From the NCBI GenBank assembly GCA_023410645.1, contig JAEYPQ010000018.1:122854-186853 (forward strand): DNA of 64,000 nt, in the 5' to 3' direction. Shown piece after piece: positions 29,510 to 38,816 of this stretch; the first letter of the stretch is position 1, and every line of letters begins with the position of its first letter. The notes under the pieces are model-generated. The model saw only the letters and a list, made by a program, of their open reading frames with translations, did no database searches and was not told where the DNA came from. This DNA comes from Bacillota bacterium (GTDB taxonomy: Bacteria > Bacillota > Clostridia > TANB77 > CAG-465). Made by a program: the position numbers and the translations under genes.

Positions 29510-29568
29510 ATAAAGCACTATATACTAAATTTATACATTTGTATTTATTTAATATATAGTGCTTTATA
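29510..29568. terminator. Bidirectional terminator after pflBA
   Basis: The arms ATAAAGCACTATATA and TATATAGTGCTTTAT form a perfect 15-bp stem around a long loop. It lies between convergent genes. Confidence 0.75.
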
Positions 29569-29569
29569 T

Positions 29570-29923
29570 TCACAAGTTATTTGCGTATTCAAGGTAGTAG
29601 TTTGATATATCATCTTCATTTAATTTAAAGAAACAACCTACTAATATGAATGCACCAATATCAATTATATGCCCGGGGCATATATATTTTCCAAGTGTTG
29701 CCATTTTTTCTTCAACGTTTTCCACTTCTGGAAAATAATCTTTTATTTCCGTAGTAAGCTCAATTATCTCTTGAATATAATCCTCAGTTAAGAATGGAGA
29801 ATTTTCCCATGCTCTTGTGTAATATTCATAAAGATAATCATAATAACCAATGTCTTCAGGAATGTCTTCAGTAACTTCTTGTGTTGAATCACAGTAAAAA
29901 GATATTTGTTCTTCGGTAATCAT
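29570..29923 (-). CDS. Hypothetical acidic protein
   Basis: A 117-residue strongly acidic protein (many Glu/Asp and Tyr) without a motif I recognise; the middle contains LGKYICPGHIIDIGAFI. No export signal. The ribosome site GAAAGGGTGTTG precedes ATG 29923. It is single and convergent with pflA. Function unknown. Confidence 0.55.
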   Translation of the reverse strand: MITEEQISFYCDSTQEVTEDIPEDIGYYDYLYEYYTRAWENSPFLTEDYIQEIIELTTEIKDYFPEVENVEEKMATLGKYICPGHIIDIGAFILVGCFFKLNEDDISNYYLEYANNL

Positions 29924-30211
29924 TTACAACACCCTTTCTTAATAATGGAAATCAAATTTGATAGTTACATAATAAATATAATAATTATAATTCTATTATA
30001 TATTAATTTATGAGTATGTCAATATTTATTTTACATTTTTTGACAAATAATGCAAAATATTTCCGAAACAAAGCTGTAAATTAAAAATTATATAAATTTA
30101 TATAATAAAATATTGAAAAAAGTTTAATTATAAAATAAAATGTAATTACTGTAACATTACGTTTGAATTTTTTACTTAATATAATTATATTAAATTTGGA
30201 GATGATTTTAA

Positions 30212-32920
30212 ATGAATAAATTTATAAAGTATGATTTAGCTAGAAGAAAAGGTATATCATTAATAACACTAATTATAACAATTATAATTATAATTATTCT
30301 TGCTGGTGCTGTAATAATGATGATAACTAAAAATAATCCATTTGATTCTGCAAAAGAGGCTACATTTAAGCATTCAATTAAAGAATATCAATCTGAGCTA
30401 TCTTTGTTTATAATGAATAAGACATTAAAGGAAAATGGAGATATAAATTTATCAAATGAAAATTATGATGGAGCGATGGGTGCAAGTTCAATATTAGTAC
30501 CAATTGCTTCAATGCGTGATCAAGATATAATAAAATTTTCTGTGCAAAGTGGTAAGTTAGTATACGTTGGTATTGATGAAAAAGAAATCGAATGGGCTAC
30601 TGAAGTTGGTGTTATAGTAGATACACAAAAGACTGAACTAGCTAAGGAAGCATATTCATATGATTTGGCAGAAGGAAATACTTCAAGTAATAATAGAAGT
30701 AAAGGTATTTCTCCAATAAGTGGTACATTTCTTTTACCATATACATATATTAACTGGTCAGATAGCGATTGGAATGAAGAAATATCTGAATGGAAGAAAA
30801 TGGGAATAGAATACGTTATTATGGGAGATACTGTTCAAAAGACAAATGGAGTATGGACAAGTTTTTATCCTTCAGCTTTGACAAATAATATGTATTATGA
30901 TGCATTAACACCTTTATTTAAGAAGTGTAGCAGTGCTGGAATCAAAGTATTTATTGGAATGGGAATGGATTCTGATTGGTGGAACTTAAATCTTTCAAAT
31001 GTTGAAGATGGTAATAAGTTTATAAACTATTGTAATGAAATTCTACCTTTCATGAGTGAGATGTATAATAAATATTATCCAGATTATAGTGATACATTTT
31101 ATGGTTTTTATTTTGTACCAGAAATGTCAAATCCAAGTTACTTCGATAGTGCATCAAGCAGGCAAATTTCAGTTAATGCTTTGTCAACAGGTATGAATTT
31201 ATTAATTGATAGAATAAACTCTTTAAATCCAAATTTAAAAATGATACTTTCTCAATATCTTAATATAAATGAACAAGATACTTGGACAACTAAATCTTCA
31301 GCTAATATACAAGCATTTTGGACTGAGTTATTAGTTGCTACAAACTTTAGAGATGGTGATATATTGTGTCCTCAAGATAGTATTGGATCAAAGGGAATGA
31401 CGTTAGATAAACTTTTAGAATATACACTAGCATATAAAAGGGCAATAAAAGATTCGGGAAAAAAATTAAAATTGTGGAGTAATGTTGAACTGTTTAAATC
31501 ACCTGATACAGATGAGTTAGCTAATAAACCTGATGGTGTAGAGTATACGGGAACTGCATCAATTGACAGGATAACAAAACAGATTGATATAGTTCGACCT
31601 TGTGTTGAAAGAATAGTAGTATTTACTTATTCAAATTATATAAGCAAATTAAATGTAGTTAGTGGATTCTTAAATGCATATACTGATTATTTAACAAAAG
31701 GTATTATAGATAAAGAAAACCCAAAGGCACCTAATAAATTTAAAACAGATTTAGTTAATATTTCTGGTAATAATTATTTACAAGTATCCTTTTCTGGAAT
31801 GTACGATAACTATGGTATTGCAAGAATAAATGTTTATAAAAATGGAAAATTCTTCACATATAGAGTATCAGCTAGATCAGATGAAGATAATAATAATACA
31901 CCAATAGCACCACATAGTTTCTTTGATAAAGAATTCAATTTATCAAATGATACGGCAAATTATGAAATTGAAGTTATAGATTGCTCTGGAAATGTATCAA
32001 ATAGGGTAAAATTTACAGTTAATAGCAATAATATACCAAATGGAGTTGTACTTGATCCTTACTACTATGGACCAAAAATAAAGGAAGCTCCTAGTGGCGG
32101 GACATTATACGTAGATGAAAATGGAAGTGTAGTACCAGTACCAAAAGGATTTTCAGTTTCAGATGTAGGAAATGAAAATACTGTATCTAATGGATTAGTA
32201 ATTAAAGATTCATATGGTAATGAATTTGTGTGGGTACCAGTTAATAGTGGACAATATAAGAATTATTATAGAGACTCGAATAGACCTGTTGTAGACGAAT
32301 CGCTTCCACAAGGAGTAAATCTTGAGAGTGATCAAATAGACAAATATGGAGGATTCTATATTGGAAGATATGAAGCAGCATATGACTATAATAATGGAAC
32401 TTCAAGAGTAGCTATGAAAAGAAGTGTAAATGCAACTTCCACATATGGAATGTTTACTGGAAATAAGGATTATGATGGTTATCTATGGAATTTCATTTTA
32501 TCAAATGAAGCAAAGAAATATGCAGAAGAAATGTCAAGTAAGTATGGATATGATTCTACAATAAAAACTGGTTTACCAACTGGAAAACAATGGGATTCAA
32601 CATTAAAATGGATTGGTGATACTAAGGTAAATGATCCAGCAACTTGGGGAAATTATAAAAATTCAAAAGCACCTGCAAATACAGGAAATTATGAATCTGG
32701 TGTATTAAAACCTTCTGGTTCTAATGAAAATTGGAAAATGAATAATATTTATGACTTAGCAGGAAATTTATCAGAATGGGTTAATGAGAGTTCTAATTCT
32801 GAATATATAATGCATGATACTAATTATAATGATAGTAATGCAGTATTAACATTTTATTGGCCAAATTCTATTTACTATTATTCAACTATTGGATTTAGAG
32901 TTGCATTATTTATTGAATAG
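30212..32920 (+). CDS. Pilin-leader / TIM-barrel hydrolase-like / formylglycine-enzyme-like fusion
   Basis: A 902-residue surface protein. The N-terminus (RRKG then ISLITLIITIIII) is a class III-type prepilin leader cut after Gly, but residue +5 is Thr, not the usual Glu. Residues about 165-490 resemble a DUF4434-like glycoside-hydrolase TIM barrel (SGTFLLPYTYINWSDSDW, YYPDYSDTFYGFYFVPEM). An Ig-like linker follows (about 510-610). The C-terminal 240 residues are a formylglycine-generating-enzyme/C-lectin-like domain (EFVWVPVNSGQYKNY, NIYDLAGNLSEWVNES, IGFRVALF). The ATG follows TTTGGAGATGATTTTA. The prepilin peptidase at 1102 could process it. It probably displays a carbohydrate-binding or -modifying head. 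Confidence 0.72.
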   Translation: MNKFIKYDLARRKGISLITLIITIIIIIILAGAVIMMITKNNPFDSAKEATFKHSIKEYQSELSLFIMNKTLKENGDINLSNENYDGAMGASSILVPIASMRDQDIIKFSVQSGKLVYVGIDEKEIEWATEVGVIVDTQKTELAKEAYSYDLAEGNTSSNNRSKGISPISGTFLLPYTYINWSDSDWNEEISEWKKMGIEYVIMGDTVQKTNGVWTSFYPSALTNNMYYDALTPLFKKCSSAGIKVFIGMGMDSDWWNLNLSNVEDGNKFINYCNEILPFMSEMYNKYYPDYSDTFYGFYFVPEMSNPSYFDSASSRQISVNALSTGMNLLIDRINSLNPNLKMILSQYLNINEQDTWTTKSSANIQAFWTELLVATNFRDGDILCPQDSIGSKGMTLDKLLEYTLAYKRAIKDSGKKLKLWSNVELFKSPDTDELANKPDGVEYTGTASIDRITKQIDIVRPCVERIVVFTYSNYISKLNVVSGFLNAYTDYLTKGIIDKENPKAPNKFKTDLVNISGNNYLQVSFSGMYDNYGIARINVYKNGKFFTYRVSARSDEDNNNTPIAPHSFFDKEFNLSNDTANYEIEVIDCSGNVSNRVKFTVNSNNIPNGVVLDPYYYGPKIKEAPSGGTLYVDENGSVVPVPKGFSVSDVGNENTVSNGLVIKDSYGNEFVWVPVNSGQYKNYYRDSNRPVVDESLPQGVNLESDQIDKYGGFYIGRYEAAYDYNNGTSRVAMKRSVNATSTYGMFTGNKDYDGYLWNFILSNEAKKYAEEMSSKYGYDSTIKTGLPTGKQWDSTLKWIGDTKVNDPATWGNYKNSKAPANTGNYESGVLKPSGSNENWKMNNIYDLAGNLSEWVNESSNSEYIMHDTNYNDSNAVLTFYWPNSIYYYSTIGFRVALFIE

Positions 32921-33023
32921 TATAAAATATTGAAAAATTAGGAAAATATTCTGATCTTTAAATTAAAGTCTTAGGATCAAGTAAAATCAGATAATATAAT
33001 AAAAAAAATATTAATTTTAGTTT

Positions 33024-33058
33024 AAGACAACCTTCATAGAAATGTGTTGGTTGTTTTT
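33024..33058 (+). terminator. Terminator after the pilin-leader fusion
   Basis: The arms AAGACAACC and GGTTGTTTTT around a 15-base loop end in a T-run. Confidence 0.65.
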
Positions 33059-33159
33059 CATTATAGTAATGAACTTTAATTAAATAAAATTTGTATGAAT
33101 CAATATATAAGTATAGATAAATATAAAAAATATTCATAAATTGAGATTAAAAACAAAAA

Positions 33160-33330
33160 GTTAGAAGTAATGTAAATAACGATAAAACCCTTTTGTTAAA
33201 GGTGGGTATCTTGTTGTATCTTTTAGGATCCTCTTAGTTATAAAAAGAGTATTCAACACCGGATACAAATTCCCGATTCCCTATCGTATGCTTGTAGATT
33301 TTTCATATAACTACATTACTTCTAACTATA
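33160..33330 (+). ncRNA. Structured RNA candidate with a 16-bp closing stem (6S-like size, unidentified)
   Basis: A non-coding stretch of about 170 nt is closed by a perfect 16-bp helix, AGTTAGAAGTAATGTA with TACATTACTTCTAACT. Inside are ACGATA/TATCGT, a CCTTT-TGTT-AAAGG hairpin, TTGTATC/GATACAA and a CTCTT/AAGAG hairpin. Length and a closed terminal stem recall 6S RNA, but I cannot confirm that family, and the internal branching is not a simple rod. No target-site duplication is seen, which argues against a MITE. The strand is assumed. Confidence 0.4.
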
Positions 33331-33609
33331 TATATTATATCATTAAAGTAGCAATAAGTAAATGTTTTATTCAAAGCTGCTAGTAATTTCCATTTAACAA
33401 CATAAATCGTGTTTTAGATAAAATAAAAAATATTTAAAATCAATTATGAAATTAATTTAAGTATGTTTAAGCAAATGTTAGTAATTAAAATAACTAAATA
33501 AAAATTCTAAAATTTTTAGTTATATGTATATTAAATTTACATATGATCATTCTCGTACAAACATTTAAAAATACTAAACATATAATATACTAGGAAAAGA
33601 GGTGATAAT
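33331..33609. other. Intergenic region before the M15-like gene
   Basis: About 280 bp of AT-rich DNA. I see no open reading frame with a ribosome site. A short inverted repeat around AAAATTCTAAAATTTT lies in the second half. The last bases hold the GAAAAGAGGTGAT ribosome site of the next gene. Confidence 0.5.
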
Positions 33610-34062
33610 TTGAAAATTTTAGTATATAACAATGCAACAGATAAAATGGAAACATTTAATAGAAATTTAGATGATCCAATGCCATATGCTCAAGACAGAT
33701 TCCTAACTGTAAGAGAATTTAGAGGTTCATCAAAATCAGATTTACTTTGGACTGATAGAAGAGCAGTAGAATCTTTTAATAGATTAAGAAACTTATTTGG
33801 AAGACCAATTGATGTAGGCTATGCATTTAAAAGAATTGGTGAAGGAGGACATGGACTTCAATCACAACATTATGCAGGCACTGCATTTGATATTGCGCAA
33901 AGAATGACTGCTGCTGAAAGAGATAGACTTAGAAATATAGCAATAACTAATAGAGTATTTACATATGTTGAACCAAGAGAACTAACACCTACATGGATAC
34001 ATGTAGATAAAAGGGATCCAAATCCTGCATGGGCGGTAGGACTGAAAGTATCCTATTTATAA
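33610..34062 (+). CDS. M15-type peptidoglycan peptidase-like protein
   Basis: A 150-residue protein with the zinc motif of M15A D-Ala-D-Ala carboxypeptidases: SQHYAGTAFDIAQR (HxxGxAxD) and TPTWIHVDKR (the distal histidine). The N-terminal 40 residues resemble a short cell-surface adaptor. No signal peptide is seen, so it may act in spores or be released by lysis. The start is TTG 33610 after AAGAGGTGATAAT. It sits between the RNA candidate and the ICE; which side it belongs to is not clear. Confidence 0.75.
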   Translation: MKILVYNNATDKMETFNRNLDDPMPYAQDRFLTVREFRGSSKSDLLWTDRRAVESFNRLRNLFGRPIDVGYAFKRIGEGGHGLQSQHYAGTAFDIAQRMTAAERDRLRNIAITNRVFTYVEPRELTPTWIHVDKRDPNPAWAVGLKVSYL

Positions 34063-34172
34063 AAATAGCTTAGGTATGAAATATACTTTATATTATAAAA
34101 TGTGAGTAAATTTGGATTTGGGGATAATTATTATTTATCTAATATTAGTTATAGTAAAAGATTTAGAATGTG

Positions 34173-34201
34173 ATAGATAGAAGAAGTTCTATCTATTTTT
34201 T
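34173..34201 (+). terminator. Terminator near the presumed left end of the ICE
   Basis: A perfect 10-bp stem ATAGATAGAA / TTCTATCTAT with a GAAG loop is followed by TTTTT. It lies just upstream of the first ICE gene and would stop read-through from the chromosome or act as an attenuator. Confidence 0.75.
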
Positions 34202-34226
34202 ATTTGTTTATTTAGGGGGTGAGGAA

Positions 34227-34670
34227 TTGCACACATTAATGCAGAAACAAGTTGTATTGGACAAACTATACAATTATAAAATAATAAAACAAACAGTAGA
34301 AGATATGGAAGATAATACTATATCTGATATAGATAACAGTTTATATAGTCATCTGAAAAATAATGATAATACTTTTGAAAATAGTATTATAAAATTATTA
34401 GATAATACTTCATTTCAAAATAATAAGAAATGGTTAGAGGCTTTTAAAGAATTAGATATAAGTATAAACGATAAACCATTACATCAAGATGTTTTAAATT
34501 ATGCATATAAAAATAATAATTTAAGAAGATCAGATAAATGTATATTATATAAAATGTTAAAAGATAAAAAGAAAATAAATAAGACTATATATTATCAAAT
34601 AAAAAGGAATTTAATTTTAGAGCTTTTTAATATAGCTAAAAAGAAAGGTTTGATAGATAAGCATGAATGA
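34227..34670 (+). CDS. Hypothetical ICE protein
   Basis: A 147-residue, charged, probably helical protein without a recognised domain. The TTG at 34227 is preferred because AGGGGGTGAGGAA precedes it; the frame upstream lacks a ribosome site and runs through the terminator hairpin. It overlaps the next gene by 8 bp, so it belongs to the replication operon. The middle has a repeated helical pattern (DKCILYKMLKDKKKINKT). Confidence 0.5.
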   Translation: MHTLMQKQVVLDKLYNYKIIKQTVEDMEDNTISDIDNSLYSHLKNNDNTFENSIIKLLDNTSFQNNKKWLEAFKELDISINDKPLHQDVLNYAYKNNNLRRSDKCILYKMLKDKKKINKTIYYQIKRNLILELFNIAKKKGLIDKHE

Positions 34671-35520
34671 AGATAAAAGATTTTATTGGCTAAAATTAAA
34701 AGAAGATTTTTTTAATACAACTGAAATTAAAATAATGAAAAGTTTGCCTAATGGTAAAGATTATATAATATTGTTATTACAATTAAGATTGCTAAGTATC
34801 AATCATAATGGTTTATTACGATATAATGAATATATACCCTATGATCTCAATGCATTGTCAAGCTTAACAGATACTAATGTAGATATAGTTAGAACTGGTA
34901 TTAAATTATTTGAAGAAATGAAGTTACTGTCAATACTTGATGATGGTACTTTTTTTATGGAAAAAATTAATGAACTTGTAGGTAGTGAATCTAAATGGGC
35001 TAAGTATAAGAGGCAGGAACGAAGTTTATCAAATGAAGAAAATTTATTGTTAAACGATGTTCATAGTAATAAATTGGACAATGTCCAAAAAATGTCCAAT
35101 GAAGTTATTGGAAATAGTCCAACAAGAGATATAGAGTATAAGAATATAACTACTACTACTCAAATGTATAATAATGAAAAGTATCAAAAAATAAAAGTTA
35201 TTTTCGATAAATACTTAAAATTTTATAATGAAAATACAATTTATGAATGTATTAATAATTATTCTTATATGGATAATGATGTTATAGAAAAAGCACTTAT
35301 TAAGTCCTTTCAAAAAGATGGTAGTTGGCTATATGCAAAAAGCATATTAGAAAGTTGGAAATTAAAAAATATAATAAATATAAATCAAGTAAATGAAGAG
35401 GAATTAGAATTTCAAAAATCAAAAAAGGATATAAAAAAATCAAAGAATAAAAGTCATAAAAAATATCAAGGTAGAGAGTATAAAGAAAGTGAATTAGAAA
35501 ATATGTATGACAATTTATAG
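34663..35520 (+). CDS. Replisome organizer / DnaD-like replication protein
   Basis: A 285-residue protein. Residues 1-120 match the phage replisome organizer N-terminal winged-helix domain (FYWLKLKEDFFNTTEIKIM, GKDYIILLLQLRLLSI). Residues about 180-235 form a DnaB_2/DnaD-like helical domain, with ALIKSFQKDGSWLYAKSIL resembling its YxxxIL motif. The tail is lysine-rich. In phages and ICEs such proteins load helicase at the element's origin. It overlaps the gene before it and is 12 bp from the ArdC-like gene. Confidence 0.8.
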   Translation: MNEDKRFYWLKLKEDFFNTTEIKIMKSLPNGKDYIILLLQLRLLSINHNGLLRYNEYIPYDLNALSSLTDTNVDIVRTGIKLFEEMKLLSILDDGTFFMEKINELVGSESKWAKYKRQERSLSNEENLLLNDVHSNKLDNVQKMSNEVIGNSPTRDIEYKNITTTTQMYNNEKYQKIKVIFDKYLKFYNENTIYECINNYSYMDNDVIEKALIKSFQKDGSWLYAKSILESWKLKNIININQVNEEELEFQKSKKDIKKSKNKSHKKYQGREYKESELENMYDNL

Positions 35521-35532
35521 AATGGAGGGAAA

Positions 35533-36459
35533 ATGGAAAGTAAAAAAAATAAAAATTCGAAAGAAGAATATATAAGCTATAAGGAAAATGAAATAAAAAA
35601 ATTACAAGAAGAAATAAAAAACGGTATTAAAGATGCATTAAATTCTGAAAAATATATTGAATTTCTAAAAACTATAAGTAAATTTCACAAGTACAGCATT
35701 AATAATGCAATGCTAATATTATTACAGAAACCTGATGCAACATTTGTGGCAGGTTTTTCTCAATGGGAAAAACAAGGTGTAAAAGTAAATAAAGGTGAAA
35801 AACATATAAAGATATTTGCACCAATTTTTAAAAATATTGATGTTTTTGAAAAAGATGATAAAGGAAATTATGTTTTAGATGAAAATTCTAATAAAATAAA
35901 AATAGGTGAAAAAAAGAATATATATTTTAAAGTTACCAAAGTTTTTGACATATCTCAAACTAATGCAAAAGATAATGAAAAATATAATCTGATTAAATCA
36001 AATAATGAAATTATAAATAATAAAGATGAGATTCTAAATAAATTACAAAAAGTAAGTAATATTAACTTTGAATTTTCTGATAATCTTGGTGGTGCTAGTG
36101 GTGTATATAATAAGGTCGATAATGCAATAAGACTAAAAAATGGTTTAAATGATATTGAAACTATATCTGTAGCAGTACATGAAGTAGCACACTCTATGTT
36201 ACATAGTAACCTTGAAACATCAAAATTTGAAAAGAAGCAAAAAGAATTTGAGGCAGAAAGTGTAGCATATATAGTAAATAAAAAACTTGGTATAGATTCA
36301 AAAGAAAATAACTTTTTATATCTTGCTAATTGGGTCGGAAAAGATGATATATCTGAATTTGAAGATAGTATACTAAGAATACATAAGACAAGTAATATAA
36401 TTATTAATGAATTTGTTAAAGAAAATAACATGGAAAAATTTGAAGAAATGGAAGTATAA
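35533..36459 (+). CDS. ArdC-like antirestriction protein with metallopeptidase domain
   Basis: A 308-residue protein. The N-terminal about 130 residues are an ArdC ssDNA-binding domain (SINNAMLILLQKPDATFVAG, FSQWEKQGVKVNKGEKHIKI). The C-terminal half has a zinc-peptidase HExxH in VAVHEVAHSMLH with a distal glutamate in FEAESVAYIV. ArdC of plasmids protects incoming single-stranded DNA from host nucleases and restriction. A GAATGGAGGGAAA ribosome site precedes the ATG. It is followed 12 bp later by a methyltransferase, a pair suited to establishment in a new host. Confidence 0.85.
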   Translation: MESKKNKNSKEEYISYKENEIKKLQEEIKNGIKDALNSEKYIEFLKTISKFHKYSINNAMLILLQKPDATFVAGFSQWEKQGVKVNKGEKHIKIFAPIFKNIDVFEKDDKGNYVLDENSNKIKIGEKKNIYFKVTKVFDISQTNAKDNEKYNLIKSNNEIINNKDEILNKLQKVSNINFEFSDNLGGASGVYNKVDNAIRLKNGLNDIETISVAVHEVAHSMLHSNLETSKFEKKQKEFEAESVAYIVNKKLGIDSKENNFLYLANWVGKDDISEFEDSILRIHKTSNIIINEFVKENNMEKFEEMEV

Positions 36460-36471
36460 AAGGGGGATTTA

Positions 36472-37226
36472 ATGTTAGAAATAAATAAAATATATAATTT
36501 AGATTGCCTACTAGGAATGAAATTAATAGAAGATAAGTCAGTTGATATGATACTATGCGATTTACCATATCGGAACTACAAATTGTGACTGGGATAAAAT
36601 AATACCATTTGAAAAACTATGGCGTGAATACGGAAGAATTATTAAGGATAATGGTGCTATTGTACTAACTTGTAGTCAACCGTTTACAACAAACTTAATA
36701 AATAGCAATAAAAAAATATTTAGATATGAGTGGATTTGGGAAAAAAATACATGTACAGGCTTTCCTAATGCAAAAAGAATGCCACTTAAACAACATGAAA
36801 ACATTGCAGTATTCTATAAGAGACTACCTACTTATAATCCACAAGGTATTATAAGAGTAGATAAGACTATGAAACCTAAAAAACATGGTGGTGGGAAGAT
36901 AATACTACGGTGAAAACTATGAAAAAAAAGATTATCTAAATAAAGAATACATACAAGAATATACAAATTATCCTAAGAGTATTTTAAAATTTAAAAGGGA
37001 TACAGACAATATACATTCAACTCAAAAACCTGTGGAATTGTTTGAATATTTAGTTAAGACATACACAAATATAGGTGAACTTGTTTTAGATAATTGTATT
37101 GGAAGTGGTACTACTGCTATTGCCTGTATAAATACTAATAGAAATTACATAGGATTCGAACTCGATGTAAAATACTTTGATTTAGCAAATAAAAGGATAT
37201 CAAATTATTTAATAGAAGAAAAATGA
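36472..37226 (+). CDS. Beta-class DNA methyltransferase, interrupted by two C-GG +1 shifts
   Basis: Read with two +1 steps, this is a complete 250-residue N6-adenine/N4-cytosine methyltransferase. The catalytic motif IV is DLPY (residues 30-33), and the SAM-binding motif I comes later ([13 protein letters not shown]), the beta-class order. The first CGG (36571) follows DLPY directly; dropping its C gives [12 protein letters not shown], the normal family sequence. The second (36908) joins GGGKIIL to [10 protein letters not shown]. Without shifts translation would stop soon after each CGG. ATG 36472 follows AAAGGGGGATTTA. It may protect element DNA against restriction. Confidence 0.8.
36571..36573 (+). 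other. In-frame CGG / apparent +1 shift site 2
   Basis: Codons TTA CCA TAT, then C, then GGA ACT ACA. CGG is codon 34 from ATG 36472. The surplus C is base 36571. Confidence 0.8.
36908..36910 (+). other. In-frame CGG / apparent +1 shift site 3
   Basis: Codons AAG ATA ATA CTA, then C, then GGT GAA AAC TAT. CGG lies 112 codons after the first shift, directly followed by TGA in the unshifted frame. The surplus C is base 36908. Confidence 0.78.
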
Positions 37227-37254
37227 AATAGAAAGAGAGGTATAATATTTATAT

Positions 37255-38148
37255 ATGAATAATAATTTCACAAGAGATATGATTTTTGGTAGTAAAAAAA
37301 TAGAAAATGAAATATATAATAATACTATTGAAAATAATATTATGGATATAGAGTTAAGTAAAATAATTAATTTTAGAAATGGACAACCATTTAAATTATA
37401 TACAAATGATAAAAAAGAAGAAATGAAAAGAAGTATACTAAGAAATGGTGTGTTAGTTCCAATATTAGTTAGACTTATTGAAGATGATAATTATGAGATT
37501 ATTTCAGGACATAATAGAGTACAATGTTGTAGAGAATTAGAGCTTAAAACAATACCTACTAAGATAATAAATTGTGATGACGATACTGCAACATTAATAA
37601 TGCTTGAAACTAATTTATATCAAAGGGATAACCTTTCAATTATGGAAAAGGCTGAAGCATACAAGAAACAATTAGAAATTATTAAGAAGACAGCAAAAGA
37701 GAATTTAGACCATTATGGCCCAAATTCTCTTTCATTATCAAAGGAAGGGATGGACAGTCAAACACAAATAAAAAGGTTTATAAGATTAACCAATTTAATA
37801 CCAAGCATACAACAAAAAATTAATAGTGGTGTTATTCAATTTTTAGTAGGAGTTGAACTATCTTATATCGATGAAAATGAACAAGAGACAATAAACAATG
37901 TAATCGAAAAATATAAGATTAAATTAACTACAAAACAAGCTCAATATATAAGAAGTATAAAAGGAAATATTGAAAAAGAAAGTTTAATCAGCTATTTAAA
38001 TAAAAATGATGATGAGAAAAAGTCTAAATTCACCGGAAAAATAAATAAAGAAATTATAAAAAAATATAAAGTTAAATTTACTAACGATATAGAATTCAAT
38101 GAAATAATAGATAATTTACTAATTGAATATTTTAAAAATAAGGACTAG
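37255..38148 (+). CDS. ParB/RepB-like nuclease-fold protein
   Basis: A 297-residue protein with a ParB N-terminal domain (residues about 30-120): KEEMKRSILRNGVLVPILVR, SGHNRVQCCRELELKTIPT and the LETNLYQRDNLS box. A helix-turn-helix-like region follows. It could aid partitioning or replication of the excised element, or regulate transfer. No ParA of normal type is adjacent; the ParA-like gene at 51412 has a degenerate nucleotide site. The start lies 29 bp after the methyltransferase. Confidence 0.85.
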   Translation: MNNNFTRDMIFGSKKIENEIYNNTIENNIMDIELSKIINFRNGQPFKLYTNDKKEEMKRSILRNGVLVPILVRLIEDDNYEIISGHNRVQCCRELELKTIPTKIINCDDDTATLIMLETNLYQRDNLSIMEKAEAYKKQLEIIKKTAKENLDHYGPNSLSLSKEGMDSQTQIKRFIRLTNLIPSIQQKINSGVIQFLVGVELSYIDENEQETINNVIEKYKIKLTTKQAQYIRSIKGNIEKESLISYLNKNDDEKKSKFTGKINKEIIKKYKVKFTNDIEFNEIIDNLLIEYFKNKD

Positions 38149-38238
38149 TTAAAAAATATTTTATATTGAATAATATTAAATTGTATTATATAATGTAGTC
38201 ATATATAATCATATTTGTTATGGTTTTGGAGGAAGAAA

Positions 38239-38655
38239 ATGAAAAAGAAGATTATTTTAACTATAATATTTATAATAAGTTTATTACCTATGTTTTTAAA
38301 TTGGTTTAGTGATGAGAAGTGGGAGATACTTATAAATGGGACTAGTGTATTATATAATCCAATTACTATAATAGCAATATTGTTATATATATTAGGAGTT
38401 TGGTATAAAGGTGATAGTAAGACAAGTAAAACGATATGTATAATATCGCTATCAACAATAACATTTATGGCATTTTATGCATATATAGATTGGATGTTTA
38501 AAATCGCATCAGGACTTACAAAAGCAACTCATTATGAGATAGGTTGGTTAATAGAAATAGCCTCTTGCGTAATAATGATAAACATTTATGTAAGATCAAA
38601 TAAAAAAGATAGAATTAACAATAAAAATAATGTACAGACATATGGGAGTAATTAA
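38239..38655 (+). CDS. Hypothetical membrane protein
   Basis: A 138-residue protein with four predicted transmembrane helices and a hydrophilic C-terminal tail. I do not recognise the family. ATG 38239 follows GGAGGAAGAAA. It stands between the ParB-like gene and the mobilisation operon. Confidence 0.55.
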   Translation: MKKKIILTIIFIISLLPMFLNWFSDEKWEILINGTSVLYNPITIIAILLYILGVWYKGDSKTSKTICIISLSTITFMAFYAYIDWMFKIASGLTKATHYEIGWLIEIASCVIMINIYVRSNKKDRINNKNNVQTYGSN

Positions 38656-38816
38656 TTTGTAATGGGAGTATATGCTAGTGGCTTTGCTACTAGGCTGTTT
38701 TAAGATGTGTACTACATCTATTCCTGCTCTACGAGGTTTATATAGCAAATAAATACCAAATATTGACAAAAATCAATAAAGCTGTATAATATAAGTATAT
38801 TAATTGAGGTGATTCA
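38656..38816 (+). promoter_or_regulatory. Promoter region before the mobilisation genes; possible oriT area
   Basis: It contains a near-consensus sigma-A promoter: TTGACA at 38763-38768, a 16-bp spacer, and TATAAT at 38785-38790. Upstream (38660-38750) the DNA is less AT-rich than its neighbours and includes a small frame of 13 codons (from ATG at 38661) and short inverted repeats. Its place just before the relaxase operon fits an oriT, but no nick site can be assigned. Confidence 0.6.

Noticed and set aside
32700..33060. Diversity-generating retroelement behind the FGE-like domain
   Set aside because: No reverse transcriptase frame and no template repeat were seen in the flanking sequence.
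33160..33330. MITE
   Set aside because: The 16-bp inverted ends look transposon-like, but there is no target duplication and internal helices suggest an RNA fold.
37140..37160. tRNA T-arm-like GATTCGAACTC
   Set aside because: It lies within the methyltransferase coding sequence and no cloverleaf forms around it. I found no tRNA gene in the window, including none that could read CGGN.
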